DNA from: Crocodylus rhombifer
Lineage: Eukaryota > Chordata > Crocodylia > Crocodylidae
DNA: 64,000 nt
Assembly: GCA_038503035.1 (NCBI GenBank)
Contig: JAVSML010025185.1
Span: forward strand, 9,039-73,038
Direction: 5' to 3'
Shown: positions 43,554-55,700 of the stretch, piece after piece
Layout of the letters: the number at the start of each line of letters is the position of its first letter
How positions within the stretch are numbered: position 1 is the stretch's first letter
Position numbers and translations under genes: made by a program
The notes under the pieces: model-generated
Seen by the model: only the letters and a program-made list of their open reading frames with translations
Database searches by the model: none
What the model was told of the DNA's origin: nothing

Positions 43554-44858
43554 TGTGGTTGATTTGCTGAGTGGATATGTAAGTGAACACTGTTCACTGT
43601 TCTTGAACCAACTTTTACAACAACTAACTAGAAGATATTTGAACCATCAGACTTCACTCAGACAGGAGAAAGTAAAGGTCTGAAATAGGCAGATCCCTAG
43701 AAACCTTAGGAGTAGCCACACCTGCTGAGAAGGCTTAGAATGGGAGTTCATATATTATTATGATCATGTTTATTATAAAATTAAGTCAGAATCAGGAAAA
43801 GTAGCTGTTGCGCACGTAGCATTTTTTTGCAACTTGAGTATTTCCACCATTCAGTCACAGAAATGAAAGCAATATAGTGTAGAAATACTTACATTTGGGT
43901 AGTGGGAGCTTCTTAGACCTTATTGCAAGCAAATATACCTGATGAGAAGTGACTACAGTGCAGATACATTCTTGGGCAGCTTGAAATTTACCCACAATCT
44001 TTTCAGGCATAGCATTAATTTTATTATCAGCAGCCACAAATAAAGTGTTTAAAGTATAAACTGCCTGGAAGAAAACCTGCACAGCTTCTATAAAAAAGGA
44101 TGCACCAACATAAAAGACAGGATGTGCCCACAAAAGGAGATATATCAGATAAATTGAAAACAGCCTAGGTATTACATAATACCTCTGCTGTTAATAGTTC
44201 TTTGAATATAAACATGTTTGACTGAAAGTCAGTGGGGCCACAGGACTACTCACAGTTGGTAAAGTTAAGCATGTGTGTAAATGTTTGCAGGTTTATGAAC
44301 TTTAAAAGTGGGTCAAACTGTTTTGGAAGTAAAACACCCACACTTCCAAGGGCAGAATTTAGAACACATAACAGGGCAATTTCTCATGCTTTGTTCACAA
44401 ATTATCCAGTGTTCCTTAGAGACACTTTGAAGAATTATGCATAGTGGGAAAATCCAGAAAAAGACCAGTTTAGTAGAAACCACCCTAGTATAATATGTCT
44501 TATAGCTTGTAAGCTCTTGTTGGCTATAGGCCAAGAGTGTTAGAGTCTGAATAAAGTAAAAATTGCTTCTGACATATGCCACAAAGCAGCTTTGAAGAGC
44601 ATTAAACACAGAAGGTGAAATTCTCAGCCTCTGTAGCGACTCTGTGTTCAGTAAAGTACCATATCTTACTGGGAAAGAACTTCTGTAGCATAAGAATTAA
44701 GGAAGACAGTCACAGGCTATTCTCTTGTAAACCATGGCGCAAGGGGTATGGCTGGTGTGATGCCACAACAAGCAATGCAGACGGTAGTTCTGCAGCTCAC
44801 TGGGTTCTCCAGGAAGCATCCTATAACTTATTATAGACAGTTTTAGGATTGTCCAAGT
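43554..44858. other. Unassigned interval
   Basis: No gene is recognised. At 44225-44295, CAGTGGGGCCACAGGACTAC followed by AAGTTAAGCATGTGTGTAAA resembles an old dispersed repeat that I recall from sauropsid genomes but cannot name. Confidence 0.4.
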
Positions 44859-45302
44859 CAGGGGTAGCCAATCTGCAGCATGCACATCACAAGTAGCATG
44901 AGCAGCTGCTGTGTGTGGCATACTCACCCCAGGTGCTCACTAAAGGCCAGGGGACATAGAACCTCCAGCAGGGAGGAAAGAAGCAGGGGTAGGAATATTT
45001 TTCTCAGTGCCAAGAGCTAGGTTCCCTGGACCTGAAATTGCTGTGGGATTTAGGACTTTGGATCCTCCCTCTTCTAAAACTCTGGTAGTTGAAGGGTCAG
45101 AGAAGGGATAACTTTGCTTTTGATGGTGGCATCTTTTGCAACAACATCCTACTTTCACTTGGCTCCATGCAAGCTCAAGCCTCTCTGCCTCCATTCTGGT
45201 GTCCCAGGGTGTAAACACTGCGGGGCAGGGATCAGAGTGACATCCAGAGAGGGGTCAGGGTTTAATTTGTGGCATGCCTGCAAAAAAGGTTGGCCACCAC
45301 TG
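44859..45302. mobile_element. hAT/Charlie-like element, 444 bp
   Basis: The element starts CAGGGGTAGCCAATCTGC and its reversed right end reads CAGTGGTGGCCAACCTTTTT. Flanking octamers are GTCCAAGT (44851-44858) and GTCAAAGT (45303-45310), an 8-bp duplication with one change. The interior has no transposase. The class assignment is secure from termini plus duplication; the exact family is not known. Confidence 0.85.
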
Positions 45303-45310
45303 GTCAAAGT

Positions 45311-46787
45311 TATAGCATGGCCCACTGTGGTTTCTGGAGCAGCCCAAAATCAGGAGGATACAAAAGTTGCTTTAAATAATGTTAAAGCAACTCTGCCTGA
45401 GTAGTTTGTCTCCACTTCTGTAATAAAACAAAATATTTCATTCCCATATAGCACTTTTTTAGATATTACTTAAAAGAACTCTTTTCCTAGACCTAACAGG
45501 TAGCTGGAATATAGAACACTACCTGTAATGACATATTATTATTAATTTTTTACCATTAATCAATTTTCTAGCTAGAAAGAACTTAAGTTGACAACTTTAA
45601 ATTTAGCTTCTGTGCATATTGGATAGAGTATTAAGCTCATAATTAACAGGCTTTGTCTCCAAAGAATGCAGGACAGCTAATGGATGGCAAGTCTATTATA
45701 GAGTTAATCTTGTAAGAAGCCTCTCTCAGTACAATCAGCATTAATGGATTTATTTTTTCAGTGCTGAGAGAGAGTAAAGCATTAGCTACTTGTTTGACAT
45801 CAGTGCAGAGATATGGGTCTCGAGCAGCCTCTAAATATTATCATCATTTTAATGTCACTAGTGGAAAAAAAAATTGAAGCAGTTCTCATCTACTTCATGT
45901 CCCCCACAGCAGTCATCTCACTGTCTCTCTCTCTCACACACACATGAATACAGACACACACTTCTTGTCTTTCTCCTGTTTCCATCTACTGTCCATCTCA
46001 TTTGACGCTCTCAATCACCAGCAGTTGAACCACTGAACTTTATAAATGAAGGATCCAACAAAAAGATTGCTCACAGAAGAGAGGGTAAGTGAGGGTTCTC
46101 TCAAACCAGTCTGCCTTGCTAAAGTGAAAATAGAAACTTTACTGGTTTTGGATCAAAGTGTACCCTAAAAGTTTTAAATAATATTTTTGCAAAGGAATTT
46201 AACCTCCAAAATCCTTATATTCATTAAAACTTCACTCTGACAGATGTTTTGAGTAGATATAACAGACCTAAACAGCAGACCCCAGAAATACATTTCTGCA
46301 GAAAGCAAACTAACTACTGATTCTCTCAGGCTTCCTATTAATTAAGTCTATTATAGAATTTCCACCAGTGAGTTTTTACCTGGACAGCCAGCTAGTTAAG
46401 ATGTCAAGATGAAAGCAAGACTGTCAGGGCTTTTTAAAATCAGTTTAGGAAAAAAATTAATTACATTTAAATGTTTCCTCCCCATTCCTACTCTCTTTTT
46501 ACTACTGATTTGCTTCAAACTTGAGTTTCTTTTTATTTTTGGTCTCTCCAGGAAGCTCATTTTTACATAGTATACTTTAAGTCATAAAGGCCCCATCCTG
46601 CAATCTAATCCTCACAATTTACCCTTCACTCCTATGAAGAATCTTGTTTAAGTTACCAGGATGGTGACCAGGGCCAAGCATTCACCTACCTATTCACAGA
46701 ACCATCATCAAATAAGTAGAGCTTGCAGTGAATTTTGGACCTGTTTCTCTCTACATGTAATGATCAAACCAAATGGGCTATGTCAGC
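45311..46787. other. AT-rich unassigned interval
   Basis: No gene or clear repeat. A CTCTCTCTCACACACACA low-complexity run lies at 45921-45960. Confidence 0.45.
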
Positions 46788-46858
46788 CTTGTCCAACTAG
46801 AGGCCTCCAGGTCAAGTGTGGCTCTTGCGATGTTAAACTGCATCTGCCAGGCTTCATC
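46788..46858 (+). mobile_element. Left end of a hAT/Charlie-like remnant
   Basis: CAGCCTTGTCCAACTAGAGG followed by CCTCCAGGTCAAGTGTGGCT resembles the CAG..TTGTCCAACC start of Charlie-type elements. It joins directly to the env-like remnant. Confidence 0.4.
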
Positions 46859-46859
46859 T

Positions 46860-48140
46860 TGTAAAGCCTTTACAATGGGATGGAGAGCATGGAAAAATTC
46901 AGTAAAAGGGGTATCAATGTAACAGCATCTTAAGAAAAGGGACATCTCGGTAGTAATCAGCATAGGCAGTGGCCTAGTTAATTCAATAGATATTGAAACT
47001 TTGGCCAACAAGCTATCTAAGGGACCGCATGAGATTAAAGAGCTACAAGTACCCATTACCTCTGCTTTCGCTAAAATAGCAACACAAGAAAGGTACGCTG
47101 CTCGTATTCTTCCAAAATGAGAAAAATTAAACGATATTGATCATCGTTTATTGTTAAAAGCCACTGATGCTTTGCAAAATGATACTTTGCCCATGTCCTT
47201 TGTGCAAGAACAGTCATGGATACAAATGGTATTGCTAGGCCTGATAAGGCAAGGATATTCAGGAGAAATACCTCTAGAGATCAGACATATAATGTGGGAA
47301 CAGGCCACAGACTTAGAAAAATCTTTACAGAACTGGTGGAAATTAATTTATTTTGAATATTCCACAGTTGAGAAGAAATGTTTGCAGGGGTAATAACCAT
47401 AGCCTCTGCAACAAAAAATGGTTGTCATCTTAGGCATCAGAATTAATTAATCTCTGCATATACCTGAACTTAATCACAATTAGGTAAGAGTTTATAATGA
47501 AGACTGGTGATCAGTGGACGCTACTGGAAATGTAGAAGAATCTAATTTGGGATTCAGCTATCCACAGAGTATTTTGGTTGGACATCCAGTTCTATAATAT
47601 CAAACCATACTATGCACCAGTACAAGGTTATTAAGGTAATGCACTTCAATCATTCTATAGTGCATAAGGGCTCAGAGCATTGTATTTGTGTGAATACACT
47701 GTGTCCAAAGGTGACGATAAAAAAATTGTACTTGTGAAGTATTTAAGATTCACGGATGTGATATTACAAGTGAATTGCCATAGTAAATAGTTTTAAAAGC
47801 TAAGAGAAACTTTATTATTTACCAAGACTTGGAAGTAATTCATCTGGGTATGGATTTCCAAGTGGTGCAAAGGTTATTGAAGCATCCTGAGCTGAATGAA
47901 AAGTTAAAGAAGAATGAACCTGGTGCCCATAATCTTATAACTGAAATAGAACATGACAATGAAACAATCATTAAGATTCTGAATAAGGTAGACAAAATTG
48001 GAAATCACAGTTGGTGGGAACAAATGTTTGGGTGGTCTCCATTAGCCACCAGGATTATGAATGCCTTGCTGTATCTGCTGGTGTTAATTTTTGTGTGTCA
48101 AGTGATAACATTAGTATGTATGATAATAATGTGGTGAGTG
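46860..48140 (+). pseudogene. Endogenous retrovirus env-like remnant, transmembrane part
   Basis: Two longer open pieces (47151-47393, 80 codons; 47829-48137, 102 codons) are separated by a stretch full of stops. The last piece ends with a pre-membrane HSWWEQMFGW segment, a hydrophobic span of about 25 residues (48060-48135) and a very short tail, the layout of a retroviral transmembrane Env subunit. Further upstream, after KKRDI near 46940, a glycine/serine-rich hydrophobic stretch could be a fusion-peptide remnant. The canonical gammaretroviral immunosuppressive/CX6CC pattern is not visible, so the class is open. The copy is heavily disrupted and cannot make a product. Confidence 0.5.
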
Positions 48141-48489
48141 TGGAGTAAATGGTATACATGAGTGAGGATGCTAATAAGAGAGAGAAGTGTATAAATAATG
48201 AAAATGTAAGTTGATGAATTGTTGATAAGATCTTTTGAGATGTTCATTACTTCTGTTTGTTAATGTTACATATGTTCAAGGTTATAGTACCTGTCATCAA
48301 CAGAAATGGGTCTTGAGATAGCACTGCTGGAAGTATTCTCTGGTGCTGCCATGACCGGGCATTGACCGTAACCAGGAGTCTATGGCTTGAGAACTCCATC
48401 ATGAGATCAAAATGTGATGGATAATTCAGTGAGCCTTTACTACCATCAAGGAGGGGCCTGTAGACACCTCTAGTTCTCACCCTTGACTA
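48141..48489. other. Possible post-env sequence
   Basis: No coding content. By position it could be the polypurine tract and LTR start of the same provirus, cut by the CR1 insertion at 48490, but no paired LTR was found to prove it. Confidence 0.3.
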
Positions 48490-49257
48490 TGTTTCATAGA
48501 TTTCATAGACATTAGGGCTGGAAGCATCCTCAGAAGATCATCGAGTCCAGCCCCCTGCCCGAGGGGCGGGAAGTCAGTTGGGGTCATAGGATCCCAGCAA
48601 GATAAGCATCTAAATTTCTCTTGAAGGTGTTCAGTGTAGGTGCTTGAATCACCTCCAATGGCAGGCTATTCCAGACCTTGGGGGCTGGGGCAGTAAAGAA
48701 ATTCTTCCTTATGTCCAGCCTGAAACAGTCTTGCAGTAGTTTATAACTGTTCGACCTCATCATCCCTTGGGGTGCTCTGGTGAACAAACATTCCCACAGA
48801 TACTGGTAGTCACCCCTGATAAACTTATAGGCAGTCATCAAATCGCCTGCTCTTTTCCAGGCTAAAGAGCCCCATGGCTCTCAGCCTGTCATCATAAGGT
48901 CTGTTTTCCTGACCTCTGAACATGCACGTGGCTCTTCTCTGGGCTCTCTCAAGCTTCTCCACATGCTTTTTGAATTGTGGGGCACAATACTGGATGCAGT
49001 ACTCCAGCTGTGGCCTCACCAAGGCCGAGTACAAGGGCAGAGTGACGTCCTGGGATTTGCTTGAGAAGCATCTATGGATGCAAGCCAGTGTTTTGGTCAC
49101 TTTACTAGCCGCAGCATTGCATTGAAGGCTCACGTTCATCTTTTGGTCAGTGATGACCCCCAAGTCTCTTTCTTCCATAGCGCTAGCGAGCGTAGCACTG
49201 CCGAGCCTATAAGGATGCTGCAGGTTTTTGCCTGCCCTGGCAGGAAGAGTATCAAAC
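48490..49257 (-). mobile_element. CR1 LINE, ORF2 C-terminal half and 3' end
   Basis: On the minus strand the piece starts near YRLGSATLASAMEERDLGVI (about 49150-49210) and reads KMNVSLQCNAAASKVTKTLA, CIHRCFSSKSQDVTLPLYSA and LEYCIQYCAPQFKKHVEKLE in one frame. It shifts near 48840, then continues with the C-terminal end (RLDIRKNFFTAPAPKVWNSL) to a stop at 48584 and the 3' tail at 48495-48570. Two frames cover almost the whole piece, so it is moderately young. Confidence 0.93.
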
Positions 49258-50735
49258 ACCCTGTGGGATACCAAGATACCTGATTGGCTTGAATCATGAT
49301 GGAAACCTGATTGATGAGTCACTTGCAAAAATTATTGGCCAAAGTCTGATTTACATGTATGGGATGATCACAAGGTTTATAAGTTGTGTGATTTGTATGT
49401 GGGTAGTCTCCCACAGCCCTTTTCGTCTGGCAAGTGTGACCAAATAAGTCAAATACACACACATACACACATTAATGTGACACCCCTGACCTGGCTGGGT
49501 TTATCAGCATGGACAGGCTGACACCCTCATATGCCAGGAATCAGTTCATTAAGGTAACAATAAAATGCAGTCAGACACAAGCACACAGGTGAACAGAATA
49601 CTAAATCAGGCCGGGTGTCCAGATGACACTCTCATGGGCCAGCATTCAGTTCATTAGGGTACATCTGAGCCAAACTGGGTCAATCAGCCTATACAAGCTG
49701 ATCCCCTTATGTGTCTCAAACACGGCACGTCCCAATCTTTTGCTCTGACTGTACTAGTAGTGGTAGCCTCTTGATGAGCGGACCCCACAGTATTTATGGG
49801 CTTCACAGGGAAATTTGTCTTAGATAAAAGAAGCTTTGCTGCGGAGCAAGTGGGGAAGGGGAAGTAGAGAAGAAAAAATACACCCGGTTACCACCAGTTT
49901 GACTATAAAAGTTATTTATTGCTAAGTATATGAAATTTATAATGGTACTAGTAGTAATAGACATGCAAGGGAAAACAAACAACAACAATTACAATATTAC
50001 CTTGGTTTAATTGAGTATTTGGGGAAACCTTGCTCAAGCTTCACTAATACAATTTAGGTTCAGAAAGCTATGCCTAGAGAGAAAAAGAAAAAGAAAGAGA
50101 GAAAGGGAGGAAAGACAAAGAGAGAGAGAGAGAGAGAGCTGGGATCTCACAATTCCAAGGCACATGTGTGATTTGTTGACAAGCAAAGTTTCTAACACAA
50201 TCCTTGAAGGGAGATGATCTGTTTATCCCAGCTTCTTGAGAACAACAGCGGATGGTGTCAGAGAGATTTCTCTCTCTTGAAGTACGCTGTTTACTGCTTT
50301 ACAGCTTTCTTATACCTTTAGTCTAGCCTCTTCAAAGCCTTCTTTTAATTGAGTAAATCAAGAGGGTCCCAAGCCATAATTGACAGGGAAACTGATAAAT
50401 AACTAGGAAAAACACTAAGTTTTAAGGAGTAACCAGACACCTAGAGGCCATCTTGAAATTATTATGAATATAGAAGATATGCTGGAAGAGATACCACATT
50501 GTTTCTTCTCAGATGGCCTAGCTATGTTTGCACTGTGAAGTCAGCATCAGTGTTTTGTATTTTACCTGTTGTGAATAAGCCTCAGCTTAGCATGACCTTC
50601 AGATTTTACTGTAATCTTTTAGACTTAAGGGGATTACTTGAAGTGTTCATAAACTTTGTGGGGAGGACTTCCACCAATCATCCCAGGAAAACTATGACAG
50701 CATTTGTGGTCAGGGCTCCAATGGGCTGGACACTG
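49258..50735. other. Unassigned interval with possible minus-strand LTR and leader
   Basis: On the minus strand CATAAATACTGTGGGGTCCG near 49785-49804 could be an LTR end followed by a TGGGGTCCGC primer-site-like sequence. Supporting LTR pairs were not found. The rest shows nothing recognisable apart from a purine microsatellite. Confidence 0.3.
50083..50139. repeat. Purine-rich GA/GAAA microsatellite
   Basis: An imperfect GAAA/GAGA run ends in a pure (GA) stretch of about 10 units at 50119-50138. Confidence 0.9.
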
Positions 50736-51160
50736 TGATGAACCCTTAACCATTGTTCAAAGGTCGCCCAAAGTCCCCCTGACTTGGTCTCTTGCCTCAG
50801 CATTCCCTAACCAGGCAACCGAGTTTTAGTCAATCAAGTTTAAATAGGCCTCCCATACTGGGACCGGGGAATGTACGGCCCAAGATGCCTATTAAGCTTT
50901 TCTTCTGCTTGGTTCTGGTTAGATGAGGTGTGGGGGTGGGGAACAGAAAAAGTCTTTTGTAAGTCCAGCAAGCTGAGTACCAGGACTCCCTGAGGAACAC
51001 AGAGCTGACTGGTAACAGTGTGTGTATGTTGTTTAATGAGTTTGGAGTGAAAGTGTGAGGAACAGAATTTACCTGGATATCCCGGGGAGCTGCTGGAGAG
51101 TCACCTGGATTAGCTGCCCTCCAGGACAACAGTGTCATTGGATTTGGTAACATATTACCC
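50736..51160 (+). mobile_element. Possible solo LTR
   Basis: The sequence begins TGTGATGAACCCTTAACC, has a TATA-like GTTTAAATAGGC near 50840, and ends near TTTGGTAACA. No target duplication or partner was found, so the evidence is only the overall layout. Confidence 0.25.
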
Positions 51161-51343
51161 ACCCTGAGTTTGAGGTTCTCAGAACTTGCAAAGAGAAAGG
51201 AGTAGAAATCCTTGGTATAGTGATTGCTATCAGTTTGCTATCTTTCAGTTCACTTTGACAGGCCTTGCTGCTGCAGTATACTAACCCCTAGTATCTGTAG
51301 TAATTGCAAACTATTCTTTTGTCTGTATATATCTTTGTATATA

Positions 51344-51477
51344 TTTTCTTGTTTACCTATTTGTACTGGTTAATGTTGTTGTTTGTCATTGTTTACAAAC
51401 TTTCCTCATGGTTTCTTCTTTACCTATTTGTAGTGGTTAATGTTGTTGTTTGTCACTGTTTACAAACTTTCCTCATT
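51344..51477. repeat. 67-bp tandem duplication
   Basis: TTACCTATTTGTACTGGTTA at 51353 recurs with one change at 51420. The copies then share TGTTGTTGTTTGTCA(T/C)TG and TTTACAAACTTTCCTCAT. Only about 3-5 differences separate the copies, so the event is recent compared with the surrounding elements. Confidence 0.88.
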
Positions 51478-53994
51478 CAGCTTTGTGTCTTCATGCATTC
51501 TGATGCATTCTGATGGTATCAGATGGTGCTGGACTGTAAACCAATATCTGATAAATTGAACCCTTAAAATTTACCAACCCTCAGAAATATTACAAAGCTC
51601 ACTTGAGGTTCTGAAGAGGATTAACAACCCTCTGCCCCCTTTGTTGTTGATTAGAGACCCTCAGGGTCTTCAACATGGCATAGGCATGCACATAGGATGC
51701 CTCTTTTGTGTGGCAAGTCTGCACGGTAAAGCCCTATGTGGTACAGCAGTGTGGCTCATGTGAGATGTTGGGGACCCATAGTGGTGTAGTAGTGTGGATT
51801 CATGTGCAGTGGGGGGGTGTAGTGTGTTGGGGCCCATGCAGTGCAGCTGTGGTGCAGTATGTATGCTGGGAGTATGTGGCTGGGGGACCTTCAGCCCCAA
51901 GCCGCTCAAAAGTTGGACAGACCTACTCTGGATTCTGCATTTCAAGCCCATGCCTGCTTGTGATTCCACTGCAGGTAGATAGGGATATCCTTTCTCACTG
52001 TTAGTATACTGAGATTACAGTGGGAACCTGCCAAAAATATCACTTTGTTAATTTACCAGAATTATTAGCGTTCAGTGGATGGGGAGGTAGTGCTCAGCAA
52101 ACTTTGTACTAAGAAATGCTGAATTATCATTACATACTGTGATGCATATTTTTTTCATGTCAATGAAGAGTTTCTCATTATCTGTATAATGTTAGAAGAT
52201 GGTCCGTAGCTTACATGAAAACTAGCTAGCCAGATTAATTTTCCAGTTTGGTAAACTTCTCTGCCTCAAAGTCTCTATTTCCTATTCAAAACACTTTGTG
52301 ACATAGCTGCGTTAATGTTAGGTAGACTTGTGCTATTAAACTAAGTCATTACTAAATATGGATTTACATAGTTGAGACTCATAACCTGTGCTGAAGTCAA
52401 AACCATGCATACAAAACAGGCCCATTAATATCAAATGGATGTTCTGGTCTTGTTTTTTTTTTAAAAGCCTTTGAAATATCTGCTCTGCCAAGTAACGTGC
52501 AATTTGTAAACACAAAGTCAATGGAGTTACTTCAGATATGAAATTTACCTTTTTTATTCCATGATTCCCCTTAAACTATTTTTAGCTAAAGCTTTGTTTT
52601 CTCTCCCCCAAAGACATTTAATACATTATCTGATGTGATATAAACTGGCAGAACCAAGAAAGTCAAAGTTCGGTGTAAAACTCAGGGGCATATTCTCTTA
52701 AAACATGCAAGGGCAGTAAACTGGCAGTATATAGCAGAAAAGAAAATAACACGCTGCTGGTTCTTAACCTAAGCTGCTACTTTTTATTCTTCTATGAGAA
52801 CCTGTGGTATGGTTAAAGGGCATTTCATGATTTTTGCTAGATTTTGGCACAATCATCATATTTGAATCTTTTGTATTTAATTTCTAACACGCAACATGGG
52901 TGGACTGTCAATCCAGAAGACTACTGCTACTGAAAGATTCATGCTGTGCTTTGCACTCTGCTATATTCACAATTTCATACCTAAGGAGAAAGTAAGGATA
53001 AATTGGTTTGGCAGCTTAGTTTGGCACTCTTGTAACTGAATGTTGTGCTGTCTTATTATTATTCCACTGGAATGGAGAGGACTATGCCTTACGGGAGACA
53101 GTCTTGGTTTCCTGGCTCCTCCTCCAGGCTTCCTATCTAGTCTCCAGTAAAGCAGATTGCAGTGGTTCAGCATGCACAAACAGCAATCACTTCCTGCCTT
53201 TTTTTTTGCTTTTCCTGCTTGGCCTTCTTGTTGCCTTTTTGTTGCTTTGTGGACACTCGGAGGAAGACACTTAGAGGAAGACACCTGCCCAAATTCCCCT
53301 TTGGTGCAGCATTATTCAAACTGTATTGCAGCATCAGAGCTTAGTGTGCCAGGTGTGTGATACTGTGCTCATACCTTGTGATACCTTTCTTGATCACAAT
53401 TCTTTTCTGACAGTCCTTCATATACTCCAGTTACCAAAACTGTAGTAATCTACTGTAACCAGGTTCTTTCTGTTATTAAAATCAAACAGATCTCCCAATC
53501 TTTTTACAGAATGCAGCTGGGATTTTCTTAGGCTGAAGACTCTGTTTCTGTCGTCAAGTATTATGGTCTCTGCACATCTCACAATAGTACAGTCTCGGGT
53601 TGGCTTTCATACTTGGCCAGTAAATCTGCTTCATAGCTCATCTCAGGTACACACCCATCATCAGGTGTGAAGCATGTGTTCATCTCCTGATGTCTGCTCT
53701 TAAATCTTCTAGAATTACTAGTTAGACCCTTTTGAACAAAATATGCCAAATATATTATTATTTGTGTTGTAATGGGGTGCCATTTTTCTAGGCATAATAC
53801 AAACACAGAACAACAAGATGATACTTGTTTCTTAAGAGTCTTAGGGTCAAATGTTATTTTAATTAATCCACCTAAATGGCATGTGCACAGCTGTGTAACT
53901 ATAGTTTTTTGCATTTATATGCAGTTTGGGATTCCATTTTGCCATGTGGCCCAGGCCCTTTAAAGTACAGTGGATCAGCTTCAAAAGGAGGGCT
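51478..53994. other. Unassigned interval
   Basis: About 2.5 kb without recognisable gene or repeat. A GTGTAGTGTG-rich patch lies at 51740-51880. Confidence 0.45.
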
Positions 53995-54160
53995 GGAGCA
54001 TACCTGGCCCTGTGACTTGAGCATGTTGCTTGGAAGCAAGAAATGCAGGTTCAAACCCACTCTGGGTGAGGGAAACTTGGAGAACCCAGGTCTTTTGCTC
54101 CTTGGGTAAGTACTCCAACCATATGACTAAGTGGGAGGACTCTCCTCCTCTCTTTGCTCC
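53995..54160 (+). mobile_element. tRNA-like head-to-head SINE-type repeat
   Basis: GGTTCAAACCC at 54048-54058 is a good B box, preceded at normal spacing by a decayed A-box part (GTGACTTGAGCATGTTGC). The right half, from AACCCAGGTCTTTTGCTCC to ACTCCAACCATATGACTAAG, reads on the opposite strand like a second tRNA-like unit (A box as TTAG..C in reverse). The two halves therefore face each other. I recall similar repeats in turtles and crocodilians without a family name. Confidence 0.5.
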
Positions 54161-54354
54161 TCATAGATTTTCTGTGATTAATATTTTTGGCCTTATGCAC
54201 ATACCTAGATGCTCCTATTCCACTGCACAGTTCCTTGGCTGGAACACAGCCTGCCTGTACATGATCACTGGATTAGGAGTTGCTATAGTTTTGTATCATG
54301 GTCCTGGATTGCACTTCCCTTCTAGAAAAAACTGTTATCAACTTTCTTCTTAAT

Positions 54355-55180
54355 TCCATAGTTTCATAGTTTGTAGGGTCAGAAGGGACCTGAGAAGATC
54401 ATGAAGTCCAACCCCCTGCCATGGCAGGAAAGAGTACTGGGGTCAAATGACCCCAGCAAGGTGATTGTCAAGCTTTGTCTTAAAGACCCCCAGTGTAGGA
54501 GCCAGCACACACTCGTCCAGTTGCTGATGAAGATGTTGAACAGTGCAGGCCCAAAGACTGAGCCCTGTGGAACCCCACTATCCACATCCCTCCAGGTCGA
54601 AAATTACCCGTCCACTTCCACTCTCTGGGTTAGGCCCATTTGACTCTGTCGATGTCGACACCACAGTCCCCTAGTTTTTTAATGGGAATGGGGTGAGAGA
54701 CGGTGTCGAAGGCCTTCCTAAAGTCCAGAAAGACTACGTCCACCGTGACGCCTGCATTCAAGGATTTTGTGACCTGGTTGTAGAAGGCCACCAGGTTGGA
54801 CTGACAGGACCTGCCTCTGATGAATCCATGTTGGTTATCCCTAAGCATAATCTCCCCTGCTGGCCCCTCGCGGACATACGCCAGGATAACTCTCTCAAAA
54901 AGCTTACCTAGGACCGAAGTAAGACTGATTGGCCTACAGTTTCCTGGGTCCTCTTTCCTCCCTTTTTTGAAAAGGGGAACCACATTGGCCATTTTCCAGT
55001 CCTCTGGCACCACACCAGAGCACCATGAGTGCTCGTAAAGCCATGCCGGGGTCCCTCTATGACCTCAGCTAATTCCCTCAGCACTCTAGGTTGGGGATCA
55101 TCAGGACCTGATTTAAATACGTCCAGTCCCTCCAGATGTTCCCTGAGTAGGTCCTCACTGACCCTAAGATTTGCATGTGT
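54355..55180 (-). mobile_element. CR1 LINE with internal deletion
   Basis: On the minus strand the 3' tail and last ORF2 codons lie at 54355-54518. The next sequence is the RT region just before the catalytic box: DSGVPQGSVFGPALFNIFIS (54519-54585), FLDFRKAFDTVSHPIPIKKL and QSNLVAFYNQVTKSLNAG (54660-54830), and VPEDWKMANVVPLFKKGRKE (54960-55010). The catalytic FADD box and roughly 700 bases of the middle of ORF2 seen in the 5143 copy are missing at about 54518. The RT part is otherwise well preserved for about 125 codons. Confidence 0.9.
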
Positions 55181-55700
55181 TTGCATTTGGCAGCAGCTGC
55201 CACTGCCATCCACCACCCTGTGCCACTGCTCCACATCTGGCTGTGTGCCCCCCCATGCTCCTCTCCCCCACAGCTTCGCATCCAGCCGCTGGGGGTACAC
55301 TTCATAAAAAAGGTTGAAAACCCCTGCCCTATACCTAGCCTTGAATTTACTTGAATCTGACATAGAATTACTTTGGGGAAAAATCAGGTGTAAAACTCCA
55401 TTGGTGTAAGCGTTGTATGCTTGCATTTATCTTGTGCTTAAGGCAAACAAATACTATTATTTGCTACCTGACACCTAATGCAAGGTACAGGCATTGCAGC
55501 CCATTGCATGCAGCTCTCCCTGGATAACTACTCATCTGTCTGCTCTAAGTTTCAGTGTAATTTATATTGATGTATCCCTAGCAGATGACATGCCTCCAAA
55601 AAGTTGTGGAACTGAAGTCCACTCCATGATAGAGTGGAATGGGCTGTTTTACTCTGGTTGGCAGCCAGTCTAAGAATGGAGTCCTGATAGATGGATAAAT
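55181..55700. other. Unassigned interval
   Basis: No gene is seen. GCTTCGCATCCAGCCGCTGG and following sequence at 55270-55330, ending in AAAACCCCTGCC, may be an old hAT terminus. Confidence 0.35.
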
